64,000 nucleotides of DNA from Kaistella sp. SH40-3 (GCF_030686865.1 NZ_JAQYUS010000006.1:1-64000); one strand, 5' to 3'. Shown: positions 41,650 to 51,823, counted from the first letter of the stretch. Program-made: numbers and translations. The notes: generated from the sequence alone by a model not told the origin.

Positions 41650-44241
41650 CTATTTTTTAATCATTAATTTTGAAGAGTAGTTAATTCCTAATCCTTCCAC
41701 TTTTACAATGTACACTCCGTTCGGTAGAGTTTGTGTATTCACTGCATCGCTTGAAGCAATTTTCTGGCTGGAAACTAACTTGCCAGCAGCATCGTAGATC
41801 TGCACGTTTACTTTACCTAAAACATTTGAAGAAGATTTAATAAAGAATTCATCTTTCGCCGGGTTTGGATAAATACTCATTACCTTATTAATTGCAGTAT
41901 TACTGGTAGACAAACCCTTACACTCTCCAGGAATATCAAAATCTTCAACTTGATCATTAATGTTTGTTTTTAAACCTGCAGAAGCATTAACTCCTAAACC
42001 TCTATTGGCAAAAGTTTCCCAAATCATACATTTGTCGGTTCCGCCAGACGCAAGGTCGGCCGCTAAAATAGCATTCCGCCCATCGATAAAGGTTGGAGAA
42101 CAAGCCTGTAATTTCAGTCCATCTGTTACTAATTGTAAAACTTTTGTACTTCCGTTGGTTGAATTAGCCATTACATCGGATGAATAACCATATTTTTCAG
42201 CATATTTCCAATGAAGATCCCAAAGCATTGTTGCCCAAACAAACCCAATCGAATGGACGGTAGGTGCAGTATTAGTTCCCATTCCATTTGTTTTTCCATA
42301 GGTGAAATTGTTTATTGCAAAATCAGGCGAATATTTGGCCGGACGAATTCCACCACCAGATATTAATTCTGAAGATGCAAATGTTCCTATGCCTCGTGCT
42401 ACATCTTTGTTGTCACCTGGCTGATTGGTTAACATTAGTGCAAAGAAATCAGACCAACCTTCTCCCATTTGCTCTTTTGTATAAGTTGTGGAAAGGCAAC
42501 TATAACCATCTCCAGTTAGTCTATTAGATATTCCGTGACCATATTCATGAATTACAATTCCATTATCCAAACTACCGTCTTTGGTTTTTTGGTTAACAGC
42601 ATCGTATTTTAATGTTATATTTACATTTTCGGTAGTTAATAAATTTTTGATATAAACACCTTCATTGTTTTCTACCAAAACCGATGGTATAGTAATTGTC
42701 GCATCTTCACCTGCCATTCCCGCGGTTGGCGAAGAATTTGGTAAGTTGTAAATAATTGCCGCTAAAGCACCAGCATTTTGAGCATTTTTCACTTTTACCG
42801 AAAAACCACAGGTCCCTCTTTCAATAAGACCTATTTTTCCTGCTAATGATCCAGCCGGAAGATCTGTACAACCATCAATATCATCAACCATTTTCACATC
42901 ACCAGTAACACCGGTGAGTGTTAATGTTGGTCCGAATGTCGTAGAAACGTAATTAGGCACTAAACGCCCCACAGCTTCCGCCGGAGTATTATAATAAACC
43001 CGGTCTACGATTTTGCCATCAAAAAGATACATTTGCATTCTCGGTTTACTTCCATCAGATGGTGTATAGAAATTGGCATTATTTCTTCCACCGCCGTCTT
43101 GAGCCTCTGCTCTAACATAATCATTTTGTGCTCCACCTTTTCCGAAATTGTAAGCTTGGAAATTTCTAGCCGTTTCCGTAAAACCTAACCGATAGAAAAT
43201 ATCGTGAACCTTGTTATTAACATAGAATAAATTAGTAATTGACGCATTTAAATTAAATGTCGCGTTATCTTCTAAAATAGGAAAATCAAAAACTCTGGAA
43301 GGTCCACCATCTGCAAAATCCCCATCTATATTCAAACTTTTTCTGTCTTCGTACGCAAACACATTATTACCTTTGGTGGTTGTGAAGGAGCCGGGCGCCA
43401 CATTACCGGATATCGTATGCCACCCATCTGGTGACGCGTCAGAAAACCAAGGATTTTTGACTAAAGAACGTTCTCCATGATTAGGACTCTCTACAGGAAA
43501 AGCATACACCCGGTAACTTGCATTTAAAGGTGCTAATGCCGCCGGCCCCATTAGGCTATTTGCATCGTTACTAAAGTTATGTGAAAATCCAGCTGGTAAG
43601 TGCTCTGCATAATGATGACTAAACGAATCGTGACTAAATTCACAAGAAAGTGTTAAATTACTCTTACTTAAAATGTCTCCGGCGGCAGCGTCTGCAAGAA
43701 TTAGCCAGTAGTTAGAAGTTCCTTTTTCTTCAAAAACGAATTCATAACATAATTTCAAATCATTGTTTTCAGTTTGAAAATAAATTAGTCTATTTTTTAC
43801 GTTTGAATCGCCGTCTTTCTCTGCATCTTTAATTCCGATCAGTTTATACTGCCCAGCATTTTTTAAATCCAGGGTCTGCGCGACTTTCGCAAATATAGAA
43901 GTATTGCCAACTGCAGCACTCGGTTTTGAAGCGATTGCGTAATTTTTGGCAAAAGTATCATTATAATAAGTTACTTTTTCAGATTTAATTAAAGCCGTAC
44001 CGATGGCATTATGAACCGGAATGCCATTATAGGACTGTTGTATTTTCACCACATCTCCTTTCATTGATGTAGAAAAATCTTCATTAATAATTTCGAAATT
44101 CTTTAAATCAGATTTCATAAAATCACTCTTCGCAGAAATATGATTCTTAATAATGGTTTTAAAGTCTTGTGCATTTGCCTGTCCAAAAGAGAGCAAAAAG
44201 CAAACAGCCGCAATCTTCAAGGGTAAATTTCTATTTTTCAT
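41650..44241 (-). CDS. Fungalysin-type (M36) metalloprotease secreted by T9SS
   Basis: The 863-aa protein has a signal peptide (MKNRNLPLKIAAVCFLLSFG), an FTP-like propeptide to about residue 200 and an M36 domain with the zinc site H565-EYGH569 in GIVIHEYGHGISNRL and a third-ligand region GEGWSDFFALML. A PA domain (LIERGTCGFSVKVKNAQNAG) is inserted before the zinc site. A T9SS type A sorting domain (SIYPNPAKDEFFIKSS) ends the protein. It is an extracellular protease. Confidence 0.93.
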   Translation of the reverse strand: MKNRNLPLKIAAVCFLLSFGQANAQDFKTIIKNHISAKSDFMKSDLKNFEIINEDFSTSMKGDVVKIQQSYNGIPVHNAIGTALIKSEKVTYYNDTFAKNYAIASKPSAAVGNTSIFAKVAQTLDLKNAGQYKLIGIKDAEKDGDSNVKNRLIYFQTENNDLKLCYEFVFEEKGTSNYWLILADAAAGDILSKSNLTLSCEFSHDSFSHHYAEHLPAGFSHNFSNDANSLMGPAALAPLNASYRVYAFPVESPNHGERSLVKNPWFSDASPDGWHTISGNVAPGSFTTTKGNNVFAYEDRKSLNIDGDFADGGPSRVFDFPILEDNATFNLNASITNLFYVNNKVHDIFYRLGFTETARNFQAYNFGKGGAQNDYVRAEAQDGGGRNNANFYTPSDGSKPRMQMYLFDGKIVDRVYYNTPAEAVGRLVPNYVSTTFGPTLTLTGVTGDVKMVDDIDGCTDLPAGSLAGKIGLIERGTCGFSVKVKNAQNAGALAAIIYNLPNSSPTAGMAGEDATITIPSVLVENNEGVYIKNLLTTENVNITLKYDAVNQKTKDGSLDNGIVIHEYGHGISNRLTGDGYSCLSTTYTKEQMGEGWSDFFALMLTNQPGDNKDVARGIGTFASSELISGGGIRPAKYSPDFAINNFTYGKTNGMGTNTAPTVHSIGFVWATMLWDLHWKYAEKYGYSSDVMANSTNGSTKVLQLVTDGLKLQACSPTFIDGRNAILAADLASGGTDKCMIWETFANRGLGVNASAGLKTNINDQVEDFDIPGECKGLSTSNTAINKVMSIYPNPAKDEFFIKSSSNVLGKVNVQIYDAAGKLVSSQKIASSDAVNTQTLPNGVYIVKVEGLGINYSSKLMIKK

Positions 44242-44425
44242 ATATATTATTTAATTGGCGCCGAATATATAAAAAATATCACTCTACTTTAAAATTTTAT
44301 TATAAAAAAAACAATTTTATTATACAAATAATAAAATAATACCTGAAAATCAGAGTATTTATTTTACTCTTACTTTAAATATTAAGAAATAAAACTGCTT
44401 TCTAATTTTGATTCAAAGACAAAAA

Positions 44426-44448
44426 AACGCCCCAATAATTGAGGCGTT
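44426..44448 (-). terminator. Terminator of rpsA
   Basis: AACGCC and GGCGTT form the base of a stem extended by TCAAT/ATTG pairing. On the minus strand it is followed by TTTTTTTG. It lies 23 bases after the rpsA stop. Confidence 0.8.
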
Positions 44449-44471
44449 AATTATAATATGAAAATTAAGGA

Positions 44472-46271
44472 TTATTTACCTTCCATTTTCTTTTTCAATT
44501 CTGCTAATACGTCTAAATCACCAAGAGTTGATTTTTCTTCGTTGTTTGAAGAACCTGTTGATTTGTTAGATGAAGTATTAGATGATGCTTCTCTTACGTT
44601 TTTCTTTTCTTCGTCTCTGAAGATACCAGTATGAGAAACTACTACTCTTTTGAATTCTTTGTTGAATTCGATTACTTTGAAATCTGCGCTATCTCCTTTC
44701 TTGATTTTAGATCCGTCTTCCTTCTCTAATAATCTTGATGGACAGAATGCTTCAACTTCTAGATCTTCGAACTGAACCTGAGCTCCTTTATCGAAAACTT
44801 CAGTTGCTGTTCCTGCGTGTACAGTTCCTTCAGCATATTTAGTTTCGAATTTATCCCAAGGGTTTTCTTGTAATTGTTTGTGACCTAAAGATAATCTTCT
44901 TGCTGCGGTATCTAATTCTAGAACTACAACTTTCAATTGATCTCCAACTGCACAGAATTCTGATGGATGCTTGATTTTCTTAGTCCAAGAAAGATCAGAA
45001 ATATAGATTAATCCGTCGATACCTTCTTCTAATTCTACGAATACACCGAAGTTAGTAAAGTTTCTTACTGTTCCTGTGTGCTCTGAACCTACTGGATATT
45101 TAGCTTCGATATTAGACCAAGGATCTTGGCTTAATTGCTTCATACCTAAAGAGATTTTTCTGTCTTCTCTGTCTAAAGTTAAAACTTCAGCTTCTACAGT
45201 GTCTCCTACTTTTACAAAATCACCTGCACTTCTTAAGTGAGTTGACCAAGACATTTCTGAAACGTGGATTAAACCTTCAACACCTGGCGCAACTTCTACG
45301 AATGCACCGTAATCAGCAAGTACTACTACTTTACCTTTTACTTTATCACCAACTTTCATGTCAGCAGAAAGAGCATCCCAAGGATGAGCTTCTAATTGCT
45401 TCATACCTAATTGGATTCTTGTTTTCTCGTCATCAAAATCAAGGATTACCACTTTCACAGTCTGTCCGTCTTCCAGGATTTCTGATGGGTGATTAACTCT
45501 GCTCCAAGAAAGATCTGTAATGTGGATTAATCCATCTACACCTCCTAAGTCAACGAATACACCGTAAGAAGTAATATTCTTAACAGTACCTTCTAGTACT
45601 TGACCTTTTTCTAACTGAGCGATGATCTCTTTTTTCTGACCTTCGATATCTGCTTCGATTAACGCTTTGTGAGATACTACAACGTTTTTGAATTCCGGGT
45701 TGATTTTCACAACTTTGAATTCCATTGTTTTACCTACGAATTGATCGTAATCTTTAATTGGTTTCACGTCGATTTGAGATCCTGGCAAGAATGCTTCAAT
45801 ACCATGAACGTCAACGATCATACCTCCTTTTGTTCTTGATTTTACAAAACCGTTTACGATTTCTCCAGTTTCGTGAAGTTCGTTCACTCTATCCCAAGCT
45901 TTCAAGATTCTAGCTTTTCTGTGAGATAATTGTAATTGACCTGATTTATCTTCTCTTCTGTCAACCATTACTTCAACCTCATCACCTGCTTTAAGCGCTG
46001 GGTTGTAACGGAATTCGTTTAAAGAGATAACTCCTTCAGATTTGAAGTTAATGTCAACAATCGCTTCTTTGTCAGTAAGTCTTACAACTTTACCAATAAG
46101 AACGTCGTTGTCCTGAAGATTGTTAAGAGATCCGTTATAGATTTCTTCTAGATCACTTTTCTCCTGTCTTGATTCTGCATCTAGACCTGATTCAAATGAA
46201 TCCCAATCAAAGTTTTCTGGAGCTACGTTTTGGTTCAAAAGAACCTCTGCTTTGTCTGTCGTTTCTGACAT
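44472..46271 (-). CDS. rpsA: 30S ribosomal protein S1
   Basis: The 599-aa protein is a chain of S1 RNA-binding domains, six by eye, with repeated units such as GVFVDLGGVDGLIHITDLSW, GAFVEVAPGVEGLIHVSEMSW and GVFVELEEGIDGLIYISDLSW. The tail is Ser/Asn-rich and ends DVLAELKKKMEGK. S1 holds mRNA on the ribosome. In Bacteroidota, which lack Shine-Dalgarno leaders, it is thought to matter greatly for initiation. The leader is about 115 bases and could carry autoregulation. Confidence 0.98.
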   Translation of the reverse strand: MSETTDKAEVLLNQNVAPENFDWDSFESGLDAESRQEKSDLEEIYNGSLNNLQDNDVLIGKVVRLTDKEAIVDINFKSEGVISLNEFRYNPALKAGDEVEVMVDRREDKSGQLQLSHRKARILKAWDRVNELHETGEIVNGFVKSRTKGGMIVDVHGIEAFLPGSQIDVKPIKDYDQFVGKTMEFKVVKINPEFKNVVVSHKALIEADIEGQKKEIIAQLEKGQVLEGTVKNITSYGVFVDLGGVDGLIHITDLSWSRVNHPSEILEDGQTVKVVILDFDDEKTRIQLGMKQLEAHPWDALSADMKVGDKVKGKVVVLADYGAFVEVAPGVEGLIHVSEMSWSTHLRSAGDFVKVGDTVEAEVLTLDREDRKISLGMKQLSQDPWSNIEAKYPVGSEHTGTVRNFTNFGVFVELEEGIDGLIYISDLSWTKKIKHPSEFCAVGDQLKVVVLELDTAARRLSLGHKQLQENPWDKFETKYAEGTVHAGTATEVFDKGAQVQFEDLEVEAFCPSRLLEKEDGSKIKKGDSADFKVIEFNKEFKRVVVSHTGIFRDEEKKNVREASSNTSSNKSTGSSNNEEKSTLGDLDVLAELKKKMEGK

Positions 46272-46391
46272 AATAAAATAATTTGTATTCTCTATCTTTC
46301 AATATCTGGCTTAATGTGGTACTTTGAAAAATACAGAAGATGTTAGTTGTTAATGTTTTAACCTTGCCAAATGCTTCCACAAAAAGTGGTG

Positions 46392-46399
46392 CAAAATTA
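46392..46399 (-). promoter_or_regulatory. -7 box of rpsA
   Basis: The minus strand reads TAATTTTG, an exact match, about 120 bases before the rpsA ATG. No -33 TTG is evident. Confidence 0.4.
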
Positions 46400-46485
46400 C
46401 GCTATTATTTTATAATACCTATCATTATTAATAAAATTTCTTAAGGATTTTAATATATTTAAAGTCTTTAATAAATGCATTCCCT

Positions 46486-46493
46486 TACCTTTG
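46486..46493 (+). promoter_or_regulatory. -7 box of the DEAD-box helicase gene, leaderless
   Basis: TACCTTTG is an exact match and ends only four bases before the ATG at 46498, so the transcript should begin at the start codon or within a base or two of it. Confidence 0.55.
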
Positions 46494-46497
46494 CAAA

Positions 46498-47805
46498 ATG
46501 GACTTACAGACAATCTACCAAAATTTGCAGATTCAGGACATGAATCAAATGCAAAAAACTACTTATAAATCTTCGGAAAATAATAAAGACGTTATTCTTC
46601 TTTCTCCCACCGGATCAGGAAAAACACTGGCTTTCCTCTTTCCTATCTTAAGGAATTTAGATAAAAACAAATCGGGAATTCAGGCCATCATTTTAGTTCC
46701 TTCGCGAGAATTAGCCTTGCAAATCGAACAGGTTTTCAAAAGCATGGGAACCGATTTTAAAGTCACAGTTTGCTATGGCGGACACGATAAAAAAATCGAG
46801 GTTAACAATCTTATTCAAGCACCAGCCGTTTTGATCGGTACTCCAGGTAGAATCGCCTACCATTTAAAAAACGATAATTTTGATCCTGAAACAATCGAAA
46901 CTATGGTTTTAGATGAATTTGATAAATCACTGGAATTTGGTTTTCATGATGATATGAGTTTCATTATTAATGAAATGCCAGATCTTAAGCAAAGAATGCT
47001 GACCTCAGCAACCGCAATGACTGACATCCCAGAATTTACCGGAGTTGTTCGTCCAGAAAAAGTTGATTTCTTAAAAGTGCTGGAAATAAAACCAGACTTT
47101 CAATTAAGAAAAGTAATGACGACCTCTGAAGAAAAGTTAGACACTTTATTCACATTGCTTTGTAAAATCGGAAATAAAAGAACACTTATTTTCTGTAATC
47201 ACCGAGATGCAGTTGATCGTATTTCAGAATTATTAAAGGAAAAAGGAATTTCCCGCGAAACCTTTCATGGTGGAATGGAGCAAGACGAAAGAGAACGTGC
47301 TTTGCTGAAATTCAAAAATGACTCTTCGCGAATTTTAATTACCACAGATTTGGCTTCCAGAGGTTTAGATATTCCTGAAATAGAATCTATTGTACATTAT
47401 CAATTGCCACCAAAAGAAGATGCTTTCATCCACAGAAACGGACGAACTGCCAGAATGAATGCAAAAGGTTACGTTTATTTAATAATCACCGAAGATGAAA
47501 ATTTCCCTTTCATCAAAAAAAATACACCAGAAGAAGTTCTAACGCAGGATTACAAAATGCCGGCAAGAACTCCATTTCTCACCATCTACATCAGTGCGGG
47601 GAAAAAAGACAAGGTAAACAAAGTAGATATCGTAGGGTTTTTAATTAAAAAAGGAGAACTTGAAAAAGACGACATCGGTTTAATTGAAGTTAAAGACACT
47701 ACGTCGTACGTTGCCGTAAACAGACAAAAAGTAGTTGCTCTTTTGAAAAAATTAGAGGTCCAAAGATTGAAGAATAAAAAATTAAAAATCGAAATCGCTT
47801 ACTAA
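46498..47805 (+). CDS. DEAD-box RNA helicase with DEFD motif
   Basis: The 435-aa helicase has Walker A SPTGSGKT, motif Ia PSRELALQIEQV, motif III TSATAM and motif VI HRNGRTAR. Motif II reads DEFD instead of DEAD (VLDEFDKSLEFGF), a variant seen in some Bacteroidota helicases. A C-terminal RNA-binding domain (DbpA-like, FLTIYISAGKKDKVNKVDIV) suggests work on ribosomal RNA, as DbpA does on 23S rRNA. Confidence 0.92.
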   Translation: MDLQTIYQNLQIQDMNQMQKTTYKSSENNKDVILLSPTGSGKTLAFLFPILRNLDKNKSGIQAIILVPSRELALQIEQVFKSMGTDFKVTVCYGGHDKKIEVNNLIQAPAVLIGTPGRIAYHLKNDNFDPETIETMVLDEFDKSLEFGFHDDMSFIINEMPDLKQRMLTSATAMTDIPEFTGVVRPEKVDFLKVLEIKPDFQLRKVMTTSEEKLDTLFTLLCKIGNKRTLIFCNHRDAVDRISELLKEKGISRETFHGGMEQDERERALLKFKNDSSRILITTDLASRGLDIPEIESIVHYQLPPKEDAFIHRNGRTARMNAKGYVYLIITEDENFPFIKKNTPEEVLTQDYKMPARTPFLTIYISAGKKDKVNKVDIVGFLIKKGELEKDDIGLIEVKDTTSYVAVNRQKVVALLKKLEVQRLKNKKLKIEIAY

Positions 47806-47849
47806 AATCACGTGCTGGGTTTTGCCTTTTTAAAGTCTCAAATTTTATG

Positions 47850-47857
47850 TATTTTTG
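47850..47857 (+). promoter_or_regulatory. -7 box of the MerR gene
   Basis: TATTTTTG matches exactly, 19 bases before the ATG at 47876. A TTG at 47822-47824 lies 25 bases upstream, rather far for a -33 box. Confidence 0.4.
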
Positions 47858-47875
47858 TTTTCTGACCTATTTCAA

Positions 47876-48217
47876 ATGAAAGTTAATTTACCCGACAAAT
47901 TGTATTATTCTATTGGCGAAGTGTCCAAAGCTTTTGATGTCAATGCGTCTCTTATTCGATATTGGGAGCAGGAATTCCCCATTATTAAACCCAAAAAAAA
48001 CAAGAAAGGAAACCGGTATTTCACTCCAGAAGATATTAAAAATCTGAAAATTATTTATCATCTGGTTAAAGAAAAAGGATATACGCTCGATGGTGCCAGA
48101 ATTGCGTTAACAACGAATGCTAAAATCTCCGAAACAGTATCAATGATTGACCGGCTGGAGTTTGTAAAAGCAGAATTACAAAAATTAAAAGAATCACTTG
48201 TGGAAAGACCCGACTAA
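47876..48217 (+). CDS. MerR-family transcriptional regulator (small)
   Basis: The 113-aa protein has one winged helix of the MerR type: YYSIGEVSKAFDVNASLIRYWEQEF and NRYFTPEDIKNLKIIYHLVKEKGYTLDGARIAL, followed by a short helix. It lacks an effector domain, as is common for this conserved flavobacterial group. I chose the ATG at 47876, since an upstream TTG at 47855 overlaps the promoter. The target genes are unknown. Confidence 0.9.
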   Translation: MKVNLPDKLYYSIGEVSKAFDVNASLIRYWEQEFPIIKPKKNKKGNRYFTPEDIKNLKIIYHLVKEKGYTLDGARIALTTNAKISETVSMIDRLEFVKAELQKLKESLVERPD

Positions 48218-48231
48218 AAAGGGTCTTTTCC
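48204..48231 (+). terminator. Terminator overlapping the MerR stop
   Basis: AAAGACCC at 48204 and GGGTCTTT at 48221 pair around GACTAAAAA, followed by TCCCTTT. The left arm is inside the last codons of the MerR gene. Confidence 0.6.
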
Positions 48232-48302
48232 CTTTATAAACTTAGGTGTTTTTCTCTTTTGGAAGTAAATATTTCAATCTAGTTTTATTGAAAATTAGAA
48301 CC

Positions 48303-49739
48303 ATGAGATTCAATGTACAACTTTCAGCAGCAAAAAATTACTTTTTAGGTTTTGCAACTTCCGGATTATTTCTAATAGGGGGATTATATTTTTTCAATTC
48401 TAATAAAGCGCCGGAAAGCAGCCCCGTAACATTTACAGAAAGTTTAGAAGCAGAAAAACTGACTGGGAAAAAAATTCAGCTAACCGAATTTAACCCCAAT
48501 GAATTAAATGAAGCAGAGTGGATGAGTTTAGGTTTTTCTGAACGTCAGGTAGCGACCATTCTAAAATATAAATCAGTAGTTGGCGGAAATTTTAAATCAA
48601 AGGAACAATTTAAAAAATGTTATGCGGTATCGGAAGAAAAGTATAATGAATTAGAACCTTATATTTTACTTCCTTCAAATGGCACTGTTTCCAATTCTTA
48701 CAAAAACTATAATAACATTTATAGTCCCAGAAAGACTTCTTATAACTACACCAGTTCTTCTAACAAAGGATTAACTATTCCTGGCAAATTTAATCCAGAT
48801 GACTACAGCGTTAACGATTTCATCAATTTAGGATTTACAGAAAAACAAGCATCTTCTATTTTAAAGTATAAAAACTACTTGGGCGGAAGTTTCATTAGCA
48901 AAGAAAAGTTTAAGGAATGCTACATGATCAACGATGAAAACTACCGAAAACTTGCACCTTATCTTCTACTTCCAGAAAGTGCTCCAAGTAATAATTATGA
49001 AAAGAAATCGTTTTCACAGACCCAACAAACTCCAGAAAAGCCTGCGCTTACTTATCAGCCATTTGATCCAAACACGGCCAATCTTGAAGGTTGGAAAGCC
49101 CTTGGCTTCTCGGAAAAACAGGCGCAGGTGATTATTAATTATAGAGATAAAAATCTAAAAGGCAGTTTTAAATCATTAGAAGATATTGCCCGTTGCTTTG
49201 TGATATCTGCAGAAAAATTTGAACAAATAAAACCATATATCGTTTTAAATACAGAAAACATAAGTACAAAAAACAGTGACAATTCATCAAACAATTCTTC
49301 TCAATTATCACCAAACCATTCTACTAAAAATGCAAACAGTTCAGAATCTAAAACTGATTTCAAGAGAATTGATTTAAATGAAATTACTTTTAAGCAATTA
49401 ATCGAATTTGGTTTTGATGAAAAAGCTGCGGCAAGTTTTATTGGATTCCGAAATAAATTAGGTGGTTTTGTCAACACAAAACAGATTATAGAAACTTATA
49501 ATGTAGACAGAGCAACTGCGGAAAAATTAATTTCAACGGCTCCTTTATTTACAGAAAACGTCCCCAAATATACGTTTATGGACGCACCAGAATCTTGGTT
49601 AAAAAGCCATCCTTATTTCAAATATTATGCAGATAAAATAATTTATTATAGAATTACTTTTTCTAATGAAAAGAAATTCTTTCGGACCATGAACATTAAA
49701 CCTGAAGCAGAAGAGAGAATGCGCCTCTACCTTAAATAA
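48303..49739 (+). CDS. Membrane-anchored helix-hairpin-helix protein (ComEA-like repeats)
   Basis: The 478-aa protein has one membrane segment near the N-terminus (YFLGFATSGLFLIGGLYFF) and four helix-hairpin-helix modules of about 60 residues. Three are close copies (ALGFSEKQAQVIINYRDK, NLGFTEKQASSILKYKNY), and the fourth is EFGFDEKAAASFIGFRNK. The linkers are Ser/Asn-rich. HhH modules bind DNA without sequence preference. A role in DNA uptake or envelope DNA binding is possible, but no competence genes are near. I chose the ATG at 48303, which opens MRFNVQLS, over an upstream GTG. Confidence 0.85.
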   Translation: MRFNVQLSAAKNYFLGFATSGLFLIGGLYFFNSNKAPESSPVTFTESLEAEKLTGKKIQLTEFNPNELNEAEWMSLGFSERQVATILKYKSVVGGNFKSKEQFKKCYAVSEEKYNELEPYILLPSNGTVSNSYKNYNNIYSPRKTSYNYTSSSNKGLTIPGKFNPDDYSVNDFINLGFTEKQASSILKYKNYLGGSFISKEKFKECYMINDENYRKLAPYLLLPESAPSNNYEKKSFSQTQQTPEKPALTYQPFDPNTANLEGWKALGFSEKQAQVIINYRDKNLKGSFKSLEDIARCFVISAEKFEQIKPYIVLNTENISTKNSDNSSNNSSQLSPNHSTKNANSSESKTDFKRIDLNEITFKQLIEFGFDEKAAASFIGFRNKLGGFVNTKQIIETYNVDRATAEKLISTAPLFTENVPKYTFMDAPESWLKSHPYFKYYADKIIYYRITFSNEKKFFRTMNIKPEAEERMRLYLK

Positions 49740-49740
49740 A

Positions 49741-49766
49741 AAATCAGTCTCCGAGGAAACTGATTT
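49741..49766. terminator. Bidirectional terminator between convergent genes
   Basis: AAATCAGT at 49741 pairs with ACTGATTT at 49759 around a ten-base loop, with TCTTTT on the plus side and A-rich DNA on the other side. Confidence 0.65.
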
Positions 49767-49785
49767 TCTTTTAAAATGATTATGA

Positions 49786-51657
49786 TTATTTCTTAATAAA
49801 CTTCAAACTTAAATTATCAAGTTGCAAAATATAAACTCCAGGAAGTAGTTTTTGAACTTCAATAGAATTTCTATTTTTAAATGGTCCATTTAATTTTTGA
49901 ACTTGCTTTCCAGAGAAATCAATAATGGCAGCATTCTGAATTTTATCAATCTGTTTTCCCTTAATATATAATGTGTTTCCTACTAATGGATTTGGATAAA
50001 TTGAGAATTCATCTTTTTTAGCAGAACTCACATCGGCTGCGGCTAAGATTCCTAAATTTTCGCAATAATCTGTTGGATAAGACTGCCATTCTGAAAGATT
50101 AAAAGTATAGTTTGGCTCTGTCACTGCTGGCGAACGATAAAGAGAAACATTCCCTAACGTATCGAAATTATTGAGTCCTCTTGTTCCAATTGCATCAATT
50201 GTGGATGTGCCATAGCGAAGTTCTAAATAATTACTTCCATTGAAAGTTAATTGCGGTGCCGCCGAAACAAATCTTGCCTGGTCATTGGTAATACAAGTGA
50301 AATTTGAATTCGGATTAAGAATAACAAAGGTTGAATTATCTTCTACAACACCTTCTAACTCGTAAGGAGCCGGGAAATAATAGTTCGTTCCACTATAAAA
50401 CTGCGCACTAATTCTGTATTTATTCAAATCTACAGCATGACCTGTTTTATTCGTAATTTCGAGTGCAGCATTATTCTCTGATCCTTCCAGATATTTGGTA
50501 ATCATTAAATCTTTAGAATAAATATCCTGATCCAAAGTGGTAATCGTCAACACATTGCTTTCTGAAGATTCAGAATAATCGCCATAATAAGCCTTTACTG
50601 TAAATTGATAGGTAGTTGATTTATTTAAGTGGTCAACAATCATATTCGGAGTTTTACTGTAACCAATATAAACCCCATTCTGATAAACTTTATAACCCAA
50701 AATATTAGAATCAGTAGATGAAGTCCAGTTTAAGTCGACAAAATAAGCACTTATTTGAGAACTGGTTAAATTTTCTGGTGCTTGTGGTACAGCAACCACA
50801 GGACTTTGCGCCCAAATTTGGTCAACCCATTCTGGATGGTCGATAAATGGATTTCTATTTTTTTGAATTCCATATACAATATTATTTCTGTCAATTTCTT
50901 TTTGGGAAACCGGATCTTGATGATGCCATTGTAGAAGCATTGCCAAAAACCATGGTTCATACGCTTTCTCTTCTGTTCCATCCAGCGGACTGGTGTCGTT
51001 TGCGGGCGATGTACCATTATAAAAATTAAAAGAATTTAGTTTACCTTCATAGCGAACGACATAATACAATAAACTTCTGGCGATATCTCCTTTAAATTCT
51101 GAATTAGGCTCGTAAACCCTTCCTGTATATCCGGAGTTAGGAGTCGCATTTTTACTGATTTTAGATCCATTCGAAAAAGTATAATAATTGGGCGTTCCCG
51201 CAATTCCGTAAGGATAATTACTGCGTAGTTGATTAATCCGAGCATCGGTTGGAATTACAAAAAACAAATCAGAATACATTGGGTAGTTACTGTTGAAACT
51301 ACTTTGTGGCATCATGTGTTCTCTGTTATAACCTAATCCTTCCGCTCCAGCAGAACTGATGAGATTATCTTTTGTATAATGATAAGCAGTCGTTCCGGTA
51401 GGGTTACTGCTATAAATATCTAATAAATAGGTAGAATTTGAAGCATCATAGTCAATGTAACGATCAAGATCTGTCTGTCCGTAAAAATTGGGTAAATCGC
51501 CGTAATGCCAAGTAATTGTTTTATTAGAAACGATGTCGTGAAGTTTCGATTTAAGTTCATAACCGCTCAATCCAGTCGTTCCATCATAATAATCGGCCGG
51601 CGCCTGAGAAAAAAAATATGCAGGCAAAAAGAAAATAGAAAATAGAATTTGTTTCAT
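49786..51657 (-). CDS. T9SS-secreted endonuclease I with FN3 domain
   Basis: The 623-aa protein has a signal peptide (MKQILFSIFFLPAYFFSQ) and an endonuclease I (EndA/NucM) domain to about residue 280, with the active-site segment NREHMMPQSSF and FFVIPTDARINQLRSNYPYG. A fibronectin III domain (about 295-375, PENLTSSQISAYFVDLNWTS), a lamin-tail-like beta domain (about 380-510) and a T9SS sorting domain (FSIYPNPLVGNTLYIKG) follow. It is an extracellular nuclease, probably for scavenging DNA. Confidence 0.93.
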   Translation of the reverse strand: MKQILFSIFFLPAYFFSQAPADYYDGTTGLSGYELKSKLHDIVSNKTITWHYGDLPNFYGQTDLDRYIDYDASNSTYLLDIYSSNPTGTTAYHYTKDNLISSAGAEGLGYNREHMMPQSSFNSNYPMYSDLFFVIPTDARINQLRSNYPYGIAGTPNYYTFSNGSKISKNATPNSGYTGRVYEPNSEFKGDIARSLLYYVVRYEGKLNSFNFYNGTSPANDTSPLDGTEEKAYEPWFLAMLLQWHHQDPVSQKEIDRNNIVYGIQKNRNPFIDHPEWVDQIWAQSPVVAVPQAPENLTSSQISAYFVDLNWTSSTDSNILGYKVYQNGVYIGYSKTPNMIVDHLNKSTTYQFTVKAYYGDYSESSESNVLTITTLDQDIYSKDLMITKYLEGSENNAALEITNKTGHAVDLNKYRISAQFYSGTNYYFPAPYELEGVVEDNSTFVILNPNSNFTCITNDQARFVSAAPQLTFNGSNYLELRYGTSTIDAIGTRGLNNFDTLGNVSLYRSPAVTEPNYTFNLSEWQSYPTDYCENLGILAAADVSSAKKDEFSIYPNPLVGNTLYIKGKQIDKIQNAAIIDFSGKQVQKLNGPFKNRNSIEVQKLLPGVYILQLDNLSLKFIKK

Positions 51658-51823
51658 TAGTGAAGATTTTCGTTAGCTAAATTAGAAAATAAAGTCATGA
51701 GTAAAGTAAATTTCACATTAAACTTTTAACAAATAATTAAGACAAATGAATTGATATTTAATTAATTAATCTAAGCATAGCATTTTTATAAAAGAAAGCT
51801 TTTTCAAACTTAAGCATTTTATA

